Source: JAFGOG01 sp034429215
GTDB lineage: Bacteria; Chloroflexota; Anaerolineae; JAAYZQ01
NCBI GenBank assembly: GCA_034429215.1
Contig: DAOUGI010000019.1
Coordinates: 1-64,000, forward strand
Direction: 5' to 3'
DNA: 64,000 nucleotides
In this document: one piece after another, positions 34,201 to 41,299 of the stretch
Layout of the letters: the number at the start of each line of letters is the position of its first letter
Numbering within the stretch: position 1 is the stretch's first letter
The notes under the pieces: generated by a model
What the model was told of the DNA's origin: nothing
Database searches by the model: none
What the model saw: only the letters and a program-made list of their open reading frames with translations
Position numbers and translations under genes: made by a program

Positions 34201-35447
34201 GCGTGAGCGGCGGGGGGATCCTCAACGTCGGGGCCGTCGACCTGTTCGGCAACACCGGCTCGGCAGTGTACTATGACGATCTGTCGCTGGAATTCCAGGT
34301 GCCAGACTGGTGCGACAACTTTGACTCGTACGCGACCGATCTCTTGCTGCAGGGCGTGGGAGGCTGGAAAGGCTGGGCCAACGATCCCGCCGCCGCCCCC
34401 TACACGCGCGACGAACAGGCCCGCAGCACGCCCAACTCGGTCGAGATCGTCAACTTTACCGACGCGGTCCACGAGTTTACCGACCATAACACCGGCATCT
34501 GGTACTTTACCGCCTACCAGTATATCCCGACCGGCGCCACCGGCGAGTCGTACTTTATCCTGCTGAACCAGTACGACGACGCCGGGGCGACCAACAACTG
34601 GTCCACCCAAGTCAACTTTAACATGATCCAGAATCTGGTAGTCGCCGAGGGCGAAGCCGCCGGGGCGACGCTGCCCATGGTCCGCGATCAGTGGATGGAG
34701 ATCCGCGTCGAGATCGACCTCGTCAACGACGTGCAAAAGTTCTACTACGGCGGCGACCTGCTCTATCAGAGCACCTGGACAGACGGCATGAGCGGCGGAG
34801 GGATCCTCAACATCGCCGCCGTCGACCTGTGGGGCAATGGTGCGTCAGCGATATACTATGACGACATCTGCCTGACCAGCGCCCTGCCCGAAATCTGTCA
34901 ACTGTCCAGCGATATCCCGTGGGCCAGCGTGTCGCCCATCAGCGGCACGACGCCGGGTGGTGACTTGACCGTGGTTGACGTCACCTTTGACGCCACCGGC
35001 CTCACTCTGGGCGAGACCTACAACGGCAACCTGTGCGTCATCAGCAACGATCCGGTGACCCCGCTGGTCATCGTGCCACTGACGATGACGGTGGTGGCGC
35101 AGGACGTGATGCTCTCGCCGCCGTCGCAGACGATCGTCGCCAAGCCGGGCGACGTCGTCGTGCACACCTTCACCCTGACCAACACCGGCGTGGTGACCGA
35201 CAGCTTTGCGCTGTCGGTGGCGGGATACGCTTGGCCCACCACGGTGATGGCATCGACCGGCCCACTGGGGCCGGGTGAGTCCATGACCATAGACGTCGAG
35301 GTGACCATCCCCCACGCGCTCGGCAGCGACACCTTTACCCTGACGGCGGTCTCAGAGTCTGAGCCTGACGTAATGGCCCAGGCCGAGGGAACGACCATAT
35401 CGGAAGCCTGGCGCTACTACCTGCCGATCATCGTCAAGAACGGCTAA
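31269..35447 (+). CDS. Large secreted subtilase (S8) with duplicated jelly-roll-like domains
   Basis: Secreted serine protease, 1392 residues. A signal peptide (1-25, MKSKTFRLLTAVVMIFLMA) is followed by an I9-type propeptide and the catalytic domain: Asp198 (GMIDTGINGDHPSF), His260 (NGHGSHTAS), Ser578 (GGTSMASPHTAG). A PA domain is inserted between His and Ser (CGTAFAPGTWAGEIVVCDRG). After Fn3-like and abundant-repeat regions come two copies of a 190-residue beta-rich domain (about 822-1010 and 1016-1204), then a CARDB/NEW3-like domain. The chain ends WRYYLPIIVKNG, a short hydrophobic tail I associate with exported Chloroflexota proteins. The start follows AAAGAGGGAGACG. The role is probably degradation of external protein. 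Confidence 0.92.
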   Translation: MKSKTFRLLTAVVMIFLMAAPVGALPDPGRAVTPALDDTARTERAPDPAAVESDLYIVLLEGASLSSYQGGLPGLGATNPAARGETKLDAKSPASVAYLDYLAGRHAQAISAMEQALGRSVDVPYRYDAVLNGLAVRLSAGEAKVVAGLPGVLRVERDFNRQIDTDAGPVWIGAGGIWDGSATGETSMGEGLIIGMIDTGINGDHPSFADIGGDGYNHTNPLGAGNYLGWCDLGTYTCNDKLIGVYDMTTANDPEDSNGHGSHTASTVAGNVLNNVLVEFPTIDITRSISGVAPHANIISYRGCLPSGCPNTATNAAINQAVLDGVDAINYSIGGGPSNPWTDSNSLAFLDARGAGVWVSMSAGNNGPGAGTIGSPANSPWALSAGNATHNRTFTNTITFSGGPSALGPFEGTSVTSGYGPDTIVHAGDYGDPLCGTAFAPGTWAGEIVVCDRGTYALVDKVSNAQAGGAGAVVIANADFNGLGTNAIPHVLPSIHLNYADSEALRTWLATGTGHVATITDAVVAVDDEYGDRMATGSSRGPNSPVPDVIKPDVIAPGSDILAAYKTPEEYNMIGGTSMASPHTAGAALLVRSLHPDWTPAMIQSALVSTAVDDVAVKEDWLTPADPMDMGGGRVYASNAARAGFVLDETVAGYQAANPGAGGDPSTLNLATLGQDYCAGTCTWTRVLSSTQDAAVSWTASVVTPAGMVLTVEPASFSLAAGGTQEIVVTADVDGLPLGDWAYGQVILTPSDTAIAVAHLPVAVVPEAAPPVISVSPGLFDVAQRIDSIKTRPLTVGNDGDTPLEWEIYEDATTLALANWSDNFDSYATNSSLHGQGGWKGWGNDSAYTAYTRDTQATSTPNSVEIVSTSDLVHEYTGITSGLWHYTAWQYIPTDFTGESYFIMLNQYDDAGATNNWSTQVNFNGSLNLVVSEGESTDTLPLIRGEWVEIRVEIDLDNDIQRFYYGDDLLYEVTWTDGVSGGGILNVGAVDLFGNTGSAVYYDDLSLEFQVPDWCDNFDSYATDLLLQGVGGWKGWANDPAAAPYTRDEQARSTPNSVEIVNFTDAVHEFTDHNTGIWYFTAYQYIPTGATGESYFILLNQYDDAGATNNWSTQVNFNMIQNLVVAEGEAAGATLPMVRDQWMEIRVEIDLVNDVQKFYYGGDLLYQSTWTDGMSGGGILNIAAVDLWGNGASAIYYDDICLTSALPEICQLSSDIPWASVSPISGTTPGGDLTVVDVTFDATGLTLGETYNGNLCVISNDPVTPLVIVPLTMTVVAQDVMLSPPSQTIVAKPGDVVVHTFTLTNTGVVTDSFALSVAGYAWPTTVMASTGPLGPGESMTIDVEVTIPHALGSDTFTLTAVSESEPDVMAQAEGTTISEAWRYYLPIIVKNG
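33732..34880 (+). repeat. Tandem duplication inside the subtilase gene
   Basis: Two units 582 bases (194 codons) apart begin with GACAACTTTGACTCGTACGC at 33732 and 34314. The protein copies share TPNSVEIV, YIPT..TGESYFI, LNQYDDAGATNNWSTQVNFN, RVEIDL and SGGGILN. DNA identity is high, so the duplication is fairly recent or maintained by conversion. Confidence 0.85.
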
Positions 35448-35467
35448 CCACAGGCTGAGCAATAAGT

Positions 35468-35505
35468 AAAAATGGGCCATCAGGGATTCCTGATGGCCCA
35501 TTTTT
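35468..35505. terminator. Bidirectional terminator between subtilase and ABC exporter
   Basis: A perfect 17-bp stem (AAAAATGGGCCATCAGG with its complement), loop GATT, with A5 and T5 at the two ends so that it works in both directions. It lies midway between two convergent stops. Confidence 0.9.
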
Positions 35506-35516
35506 CACTAAACGTC

Positions 35517-37277
35517 CTACCTTTCGCGGTCTGCGTCCCCATCCTCTCCCGCAGTAGCCAGCTCTAGCTGGCGGCGGTAGAGCTGGCTGTACAGCCCGCC
35601 GCGCTCCAGCAGCTCCTGGTGATCGCCGACCTCGGCAATGCGGCCCTCCTCCAGGGCGATAATCTTGTCGGCATTGCGGATCGTGCTCAGCCGGTGGGCG
35701 ATCACCAGCGCCGTGCGGCCCTTGAGCACCGCCTCGAGCGCCTGCTGGATCAGGTACTCGGCCTCGGCATCCACCGACGAAGTGGCCTCATCCAGGATCA
35801 AGATGCGCGGGTCGGCCAGGATGGCCCGCGCCAGCGCCAACCGCTGCTTCTGCCCGCCGCTAAGCTTGACCCCGCGCTCGCCGACCTCCGTGTCGTACCC
35901 CTGCGGCAGCGTCTCGACGAACTCGTGGGCATAGGCTGCCTTGGCCGCGGCGACCATCTCTTCGTCCGTGGCGCCGGGCTTGCCGTACAGCAAGTTGTCG
36001 CGCACCGTCGAATTGAACAGGAAGGTGTCCTGCAGCACCACCGCCACCTGCCGGCGCAGCGAGGCCAGCTTCACCTGCCGCAGATCGTGGCCGTCGACCT
36101 CGATCCGGCCGTGGATCGGGTCGTAGAAGCGGCACAGCAGGTTGGCCACGCTCGTCTTGCCCGCGCCGCTGGGACCGACCAGCGCCACCACCTCGCCGGG
36201 CGCCATGTGGAACTCGACGTCGTGCAGCACCTCATCGCCGGTGCCATAGTCGAAATGCACGTCGTCAAACTCCACCTCGCCGCGGATGGGCGGCAGCTCC
36301 AAGGCGCCGGGCGCGTCCTGGATGTCAGGCGCCATGTCGAACAGCTCAAAGATCCGCTCGCCGGCGGCGATCGCCTGCTGAAAGATGTCATCCACCTCGG
36401 TCAGGCGGTTGATCGGCTCGTAGAAGGAAGCCATGTAGGCCAGAAATGCCACCAGCGTGCCCAGCGACAGGCTGCCGTTGACCACCATCACCGATCCGGC
36501 GCCCAGCACGATCACCGTGCCCAGCGAGGCCAGGAACGACATCGCCGGAAAAAAGGTCGACCAGTACAGGACGCCCTTGACGCGTGCCTGGTAATACTCC
36601 TCACTCTGGGTTGTGAAGCGCTGCAGCGCCCGCTCCTCTTGGCCAAAGGCCTGGATGACCTTCATGCCGGAAAGGTTGTCCTGGAGCTGGGCGTTGATGT
36701 CGCCCAGCCGGTGCCGCACCCGGCGGTAGACGGGCCGGACCCGCGTGTTAAAGGCGCGCAGACCCACCACCAGCAGCGGCACCGGGATGATCACCAGCAG
36801 GGCCAGTTGCCAGTTCAGGACGAACAGAACGGCGATGGCGCCCACCAGCCGCACCAGGTCCACCGCGGTCAGCGCCGTCCCGTGCGTCACAAACTGCTCC
36901 AGCGCGTTCACGTCGTTCGTCACCCGCGACATCAGCTCGCCGGTCGACGTCCGCTCAAAGAAGGACAGCGACAGCCTCTGCAGATAAGCATACAGGCGCA
37001 CCCGCATATCCAGGATGAACCGCTCGCCCAGGGAGTGGCGCACATAGTTGTCGGCCACGCGGATCAGCTGCATCAGCGCGTACACCCCCACCAGCAGCCC
37101 GATCAACAGCCCCAACCGGCTCAGATCGCGCGCGCCGACCACCTCGTCCACGATCTCCCTCTGGAACAACGGCGGCACCAGCTCCACACCGGCCCGCCCC
37201 ACCAGGAGCACGGCATTCAGCACCAGGATCTTCCAGTAGGGTGTGATATACCCGAACAATCGCTTCAAGATCTGCAT
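35517..37277 (-). CDS. ABC exporter, fused membrane and ATPase domains
   Basis: Half-size exporter of the MsbA/BmrA type, 586 residues. Six hydrophobic helices occupy about 1-310, then an ATPase with Walker A GPSGAGKTSVANLL, signature LSGGQKQRLALARAIL, Walker B ILILDEATSSVD and the H-loop in LVIAHRLSTI. Start choice: TTG 37283 is only four bases from AGGAG, ATG 37277 ten, so ATG is preferred. It acts as a homodimer, or as a heterodimer with an unseen partner. It is the last gene behind L-serine dehydratase and an EamA transporter, with a 126-base gap before it. The substrate (lipid, drug or peptide) is unknown. Confidence 0.9.
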   Translation of the reverse strand: MQILKRLFGYITPYWKILVLNAVLLVGRAGVELVPPLFQREIVDEVVGARDLSRLGLLIGLLVGVYALMQLIRVADNYVRHSLGERFILDMRVRLYAYLQRLSLSFFERTSTGELMSRVTNDVNALEQFVTHGTALTAVDLVRLVGAIAVLFVLNWQLALLVIIPVPLLVVGLRAFNTRVRPVYRRVRHRLGDINAQLQDNLSGMKVIQAFGQEERALQRFTTQSEEYYQARVKGVLYWSTFFPAMSFLASLGTVIVLGAGSVMVVNGSLSLGTLVAFLAYMASFYEPINRLTEVDDIFQQAIAAGERIFELFDMAPDIQDAPGALELPPIRGEVEFDDVHFDYGTGDEVLHDVEFHMAPGEVVALVGPSGAGKTSVANLLCRFYDPIHGRIEVDGHDLRQVKLASLRRQVAVVLQDTFLFNSTVRDNLLYGKPGATDEEMVAAAKAAYAHEFVETLPQGYDTEVGERGVKLSGGQKQRLALARAILADPRILILDEATSSVDAEAEYLIQQALEAVLKGRTALVIAHRLSTIRNADKIIALEEGRIAEVGDHQELLERGGLYSQLYRRQLELATAGEDGDADRER

Positions 37278-37403
37278 GATCAACTATCTCCTAACCAACA
37301 GAATCCCAACTAGCCAGCAGAGGCGGCTCACCTGTGCCGCATGTTTCTGGCGGCCACGCCGCCGGTTCCGCCGGGCATCGGAGCCCGGCCTGCTTGGGCA
37401 GAG

Positions 37404-38258
37404 CTATCTTCTCACCAACAGCACTCCGGCCAGGATCAGCCCCAGGCTGATCACCAGCGTCAGGCTCACGGGTTCGTTCAGCACCAGCGCCCCCAGGATC
37501 AATCCAAAGACCGGTATGACATAGGTCACGGTGCTGGTAAAGGCGGCGCTGGTCCGCTCGATCAGCTTGAAATAGATGACATAGGCGATCACCGTCCCCA
37601 GGATCGTCAACCCCAGCCAGCTCCCCACTGCCGGCAGCGACGGCACCGCCCGGGGCAGCCCGTCGACCAGCAGGCCGAGCGGCAAGGTCCACACCGCGCC
37701 CATCGTCAACTGCCCGGTCGTGGACACCAGCGCCGGCTGGCCCCGCAGCCGGCTGCGGGCAAAGAGGGCCGCCCCGGCATAACTGACCGACGAGGCCACC
37801 ATCGCCAGTTGGCCCAGCAAATTGGCGTGTGCCCCTTGCCGCAGGTCGGGCAGCATCAGCAGGCCGACCCCCACAAAACCCAGCACCACCCCTGCCACCC
37901 GGCCCGCCGTCAGCCGCTCGTCGCGCATCAGGAAATGGCCCATCAACACGGTGAACAACGGCATCGTTGCCTGCAGCAGCGACGCCAGCCCGCTGGAGAT
38001 GTGCTGCTCACTCCAAAAGATGAGCGAGTAGGGCACCGCCCCATTGAGCAGGCCCATCACCGCAAAAGTGGCCCACAGGCGCCGGCTGCGGGGCATCGCC
38101 TGCCGGACCGCCGCAAGGACGACCCACAGGATCGCCGCGGCCAAAACCAACCGCCCGGCCACCAGCGTCAGCGGCGGCACCTCGCCCACCGCGACCTTGA
38201 TGAACAGGTAGGACGAGCCCCACAGCCCGCCCAAGATCAACAGCCACACCAGGTTCAT
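37404..38258 (-). CDS. EamA/DMT superfamily transporter
   Basis: A 284-residue membrane protein with about ten helices and two EamA repeats. It starts MNLVWLLILGGLWGSSYLFI, a typical DMT first helix, and includes FWSEQHISSGLASLLQATMP and RLTAGRVAGVVLGFVGVGLL. The second repeat includes YFKLIERTSAAFTSTVTYVI and PVFGLILGALVLNEPVS. DMT transporters often export amino acids or metabolites. It lies 32 bases after the L-serine dehydratase gene, so it may export serine or related compounds, although that is only an inference from neighbourhood. Confidence 0.88.
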   Translation of the reverse strand: MNLVWLLILGGLWGSSYLFIKVAVGEVPPLTLVAGRLVLAAAILWVVLAAVRQAMPRSRRLWATFAVMGLLNGAVPYSLIFWSEQHISSGLASLLQATMPLFTVLMGHFLMRDERLTAGRVAGVVLGFVGVGLLMLPDLRQGAHANLLGQLAMVASSVSYAGAALFARSRLRGQPALVSTTGQLTMGAVWTLPLGLLVDGLPRAVPSLPAVGSWLGLTILGTVIAYVIYFKLIERTSAAFTSTVTYVIPVFGLILGALVLNEPVSLTLVISLGLILAGVLLVRR

Positions 38259-38290
38259 GATGATCCGTCCTTAGGAAAAGACTTCTGGTC

Positions 38291-39847
38291 TCATTCTCCG
38301 CCGGACCGGCGGGTCATGGCTCGTGCCGACGGCGCCAACGACAGCCCGCCGAGCGCCGTGCACCTGAGCTCGCGGGGCAGCATCTGGCCCACGGCATGCA
38401 CCGCGTCCACCGTTTCGTCGAGTGGAATGGGATTGGCATAGCCGCCCAGGATCAGGTCGGCGCAGACAAAGGCGCCGGCCGCTGCAAGGGCGTTGCGCGT
38501 GTGGCAGGGGATCTCGACGATCCCCTGCACCGGGTCGCACGTCGAGCCCATTGTGTTCTGCAAGGCGATCGCCGCGGCGTCGGCGGCCTGCCGGGCGCTG
38601 CCGCCGGCAGCTTCGACGACGGCCGCAGCAGCCATGGCCCCCGATGCCCCGATCTCCACCTGGCAGCCGCACACCTCGGCGGCGAAGGTCGCTCGCACCG
38701 CCACCACCAGGCCCACGCCCGCGGCGGCAAACAGGGCCAGTGCAACCTGTTCCGGGGCCAACCCTTCCTCGTCGGCCAGCGTCACGGCCACGCCGGGGAG
38801 CACCCCTGCCGAGCCGGCGGTGGGCGCCGCGCAGATCACGCCCTTGGCCCCGTTGACATGCATCACCGCCATGGCCCGCGCCGCAGCCCTGGTCAGCATG
38901 CCGCCGGCCGCCAGCCGGCCCTCCGCCTCAGCCCGGTAAACGCGGCCGGCGCTGGGCGTCAGAAGCTGCATCGGGAGCCGATCCTCCGCCAGGCCGCGCT
39001 GTACGGCAGCGCGCATCACCTCAAAACGGCGGACCATCTCGGCCATGGCCGCGCCCTCCGGCAGGCCCAACAGCGCCGCCTCGTAGGCCAGCGCCGCCCG
39101 TCCCAGCGACCGGCCCTGCGCCTCGGCATAGTCGACCATCCCGGCGGCGCTGTCAAAGAGCGGCAGGCCTCGCTGTGGATAAAAGACCGGCGGCGCCGTC
39201 CACAAGCGCCGGACCCCCGGCAATGCCTCTATCTGCATCTGCGTGGCGGCATCCAATGCAGCCGGCCGGCGCATGTGCACCATCGCCCGCCCCTCCCGCT
39301 CCTGGTGGGCGATGCTCACCACCTGCCCATCCCGCACCAACAGCGCACGCAGCGCCGGCTCAGCCTCTGGCTCTACCTCGGCAACCACCTCGTAGGCATC
39401 GCCGCTCAGGCGCACCGGCCAGCCTTCCAGCTCGGTGAAAGCGAACGCCCCGCCGCCCGTGGACTGGGCCGTCGCCCGCAGCGATCGTCCTCGTTGCGAG
39501 GTCAGCCGCATCGCCAGCGTGTTTGGGTGGTCGGCGCCCGGCAGGGGCTCGACAACGAACCGGATATCGAGGCCCTGGGCGGCAGCCCACTCGAGCGCCT
39601 GGGGGAACCGCTCGTCGCCCATCTGCCAACCCATCAGTCCGGCCGCAAAGCCCAGATCGCTGCCCTGCTGGCGGTAAACCTCGGCGAACGAGCCGCCAGG
39701 GTCAAAGACAAAGGTCGCCGCCGCCGGCTCGTCGCCCAGCAGAGCGCGGGCCACCGTTCCGATCTGGACCGGCGCGGCCGTGTGCGAGCTCGACGGCCCG
39801 CGCATCACCGGGCCTATCACGTCGTTAAAAAGGCTGATGGCTGTCAT
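38291..39847 (-). CDS. sdaA: L-serine dehydratase, iron-sulfur type, single chain
   Basis: Deaminates L-serine to pyruvate with a [4Fe-4S] cluster. The 518 residues carry the beta part first (VIGPVMRGPSSSHTAAPVQI near residue 10) and the alpha part last, with cluster cysteines in EVCGCQVEIGASGAM, MGSTCDPVQG and EIPCHTRN. The start at 39847 (MTAISLFNDVIGP) is chosen by alignment of the N-terminal motif; the frame is open much further upstream, across the divergent gene, and that part is a shadow. It heads an operon with an EamA transporter. 2-Aminoacrylate made by this enzyme is the substrate of RidA encoded elsewhere in the window. Confidence 0.92.
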   Translation of the reverse strand: MTAISLFNDVIGPVMRGPSSSHTAAPVQIGTVARALLGDEPAAATFVFDPGGSFAEVYRQQGSDLGFAAGLMGWQMGDERFPQALEWAAAQGLDIRFVVEPLPGADHPNTLAMRLTSQRGRSLRATAQSTGGGAFAFTELEGWPVRLSGDAYEVVAEVEPEAEPALRALLVRDGQVVSIAHQEREGRAMVHMRRPAALDAATQMQIEALPGVRRLWTAPPVFYPQRGLPLFDSAAGMVDYAEAQGRSLGRAALAYEAALLGLPEGAAMAEMVRRFEVMRAAVQRGLAEDRLPMQLLTPSAGRVYRAEAEGRLAAGGMLTRAAARAMAVMHVNGAKGVICAAPTAGSAGVLPGVAVTLADEEGLAPEQVALALFAAAGVGLVVAVRATFAAEVCGCQVEIGASGAMAAAAVVEAAGGSARQAADAAAIALQNTMGSTCDPVQGIVEIPCHTRNALAAAGAFVCADLILGGYANPIPLDETVDAVHAVGQMLPRELRCTALGGLSLAPSARAMTRRSGGE

Positions 39848-39879
39848 AGCTTTCCCTGAACTGGCAGATCGAGCCGAGC

Positions 39880-39907
39880 TTGACATTCGCCCGTTTTCTG
39901 CTAGAAT
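39880..39907 (+). promoter_or_regulatory. Promoter of the methyltransferase genes
   Basis: Perfect TTGACA (39880-39885), a 16-base spacer and TAGAAT (39902-39907). The first start codon is at 40001. Confidence 0.7.
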
Positions 39908-39918
39908 GACGGGACGCC

Positions 39919-39947
39919 AGTATACTACAAGATCGACGTTCGAGCAA
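39919..39947 (-). promoter_or_regulatory. Promoter of the L-serine dehydratase operon
   Basis: On the minus strand, TTGCTC (39947-39942), a 17-base spacer and TATACT (39924-39919). It lies immediately downstream of the divergent promoter at 39880-39907, so the two transcripts would overlap at their 5' ends. Confidence 0.6.
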
Positions 39948-40000
39948 CACAAACACGTAACACAGGGAAGGTCTGTCAGGTCTGTATGGGAGAGGTGATG

Positions 40001-41197
40001 ATGAGCAAAACAGACGGCTTCCCGGCCCCGCAGGCCGGAACATTGACCCCCAAAGAACGGATGATCCACGCCCTGACCGGCCAAAAGCCGGATCGCCTGC
40101 CGGCTGCCCAGGCCTACCTCTGCCTCTTCCTGGCCGATTTCGAGCGCGTCTTTTATGTCGAGCAGTATCGCCAACGCCTGCGCGGCCGCAGCCGCTACTC
40201 GGTAGACCACGACGAAGACGTCCTGTTTCGCGCCCAGGCGATCTACCAGTCGTACGGCATTTTCAAGGTACGGCCCGACTGGATCGAGGTCTATGGCGGC
40301 GTCGGCCGGAACTGGGCCGAGCAGACCGACGTCGTAGAAGAGGACGGCGTCCTGTTTTTCGAGGACTGGTCCACCGGCGAGCGCACGCCGATGCTGGATA
40401 AGAAATCCTCCCTGACCGACCTGTGGGACAACCCGGCGCAGATCCGCGACAAGAGCGATGTCGACGCCCAACTGCCGGTCCTGACCGCCGAGGAGCTGCT
40501 GGCGAGCGGCGAGTTCGACCTGATGCGCCAGGTCGTCGCCGACTATGGCGACCGCTACTTCATCACCACCATCCTCGACACGCCCTTTTCCGACGCCTAC
40601 GACCTGCTCGGCTTCCAGGGGCTGATGGTCATCCAGCATGACCAGCCGGATCTGTTCCACTATCTGCTCGAGCGCAAGCTGGCCCAATCGAAGGAGGTGG
40701 TGGCTGCCTGCGCCGCGTGCGGCATCCACGGCGTGTATGCCGAAGAGGTGTTCACCGGGGCCGACCTGATCTCGCCGCGCAGCTACGATCAGTTCGTCTA
40801 CCGCTACAACCTGCCCTATTTTCGCCACATGCGCTCGCTGGGCCTATTGCCGATCCACTATGTGTGCGGCAACTCGATCCCCCGCCTGGAGCGGATGGTC
40901 GAGTACGACATCGCCGCCGTGGCGGTGGAGGAGAGCAAGAAGGGGTTCCAGATCGAGATCGAGGAGGTGGTCGACCGCGTGGCCGGCCGCGTCACCGTGC
41001 TCGGCAACATCGACGCCGTCCGGTTCGGCCTGCACGCCACGGCCGACGAGATGGCCGCCGAGGTCCGCCGCCAGGCCGCCATCGGCGCCCGCGCCAATGG
41101 GTTCATCGTCAGCACCGGCAGTCCTTTCCCCCTCGACACCAACCCACGGCTGATCGACACAATGGTCGAAACCGCCCATTCGATAGAGCCGAGTTGA
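40001..41197 (+). CDS. Uroporphyrinogen decarboxylase (URO-D) family methyltransferase
   Basis: A 398-residue TIM-barrel protein of the URO-D superfamily. It starts LTPKERMIHALTGQKPDRLP, a standard opening for this group, and has the metal-site-like IHYVCGNSIPRLERM and AEEVFTGADLISP. Heme genes are absent, and the next gene is an MttB-family methyltransferase. A corrinoid-dependent methyltransferase (MtaA/MtbA-like) is therefore more likely than HemE. ATG 40001 has GAGAGG nearby; ATG 39998 and 39986 are possible. It is separated from the MttB gene by a dispersed repeat. No corrinoid protein gene is present in the window. Confidence 0.8.
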   Translation: MSKTDGFPAPQAGTLTPKERMIHALTGQKPDRLPAAQAYLCLFLADFERVFYVEQYRQRLRGRSRYSVDHDEDVLFRAQAIYQSYGIFKVRPDWIEVYGGVGRNWAEQTDVVEEDGVLFFEDWSTGERTPMLDKKSSLTDLWDNPAQIRDKSDVDAQLPVLTAEELLASGEFDLMRQVVADYGDRYFITTILDTPFSDAYDLLGFQGLMVIQHDQPDLFHYLLERKLAQSKEVVAACAACGIHGVYAEEVFTGADLISPRSYDQFVYRYNLPYFRHMRSLGLLPIHYVCGNSIPRLERMVEYDIAAVAVEESKKGFQIEIEEVVDRVAGRVTVLGNIDAVRFGLHATADEMAAEVRRQAAIGARANGFIVSTGSPFPLDTNPRLIDTMVETAHSIEPS

Positions 41198-41199
41198 TT

Positions 41200-41272
41200 G
41201 GACGCAGATGAACGCAGATTCTCGCAGACAGAGATGGTCTTGCATCTGCGTCATTTGCGTTCATCTGCGTCC
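41200..41272. repeat. Dispersed repeat, GGACGCAGATG family, full inverted copy
   Basis: GGACGCAGATGAACGCA (41200-41216) has a perfect 17-bp inverted match at 41256-41272, with a further CGCAGAT/ATCTGCG pair inside. It fills almost the whole gap between the two methyltransferase genes. A related ATCTGCGT-rich stretch lies at 44143-44172. Confidence 0.75.
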
Positions 41273-41299
41273 CATCATTTTTCGAGGAGACTATTTACC

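Noticed and set aside
35619..37313. Long plus-strand frame opposite the ABC exporter
   Set aside because: His/Gln-rich low-complexity translation with no motif; the minus strand has all ABC signatures.
39848..40828. Leftward open frame extending the L-serine dehydratase by over 300 codons
   Set aside because: It runs antisense through the methyltransferase gene and both promoters; the conserved N-terminus begins at 39847.
40001..41197. HemE (heme biosynthesis) assignment
   Set aside because: No heme genes nearby and the next gene is an MttB-family methyltransferase; the metal-site-like HYVCG fits URO-D-type methyltransferases better.
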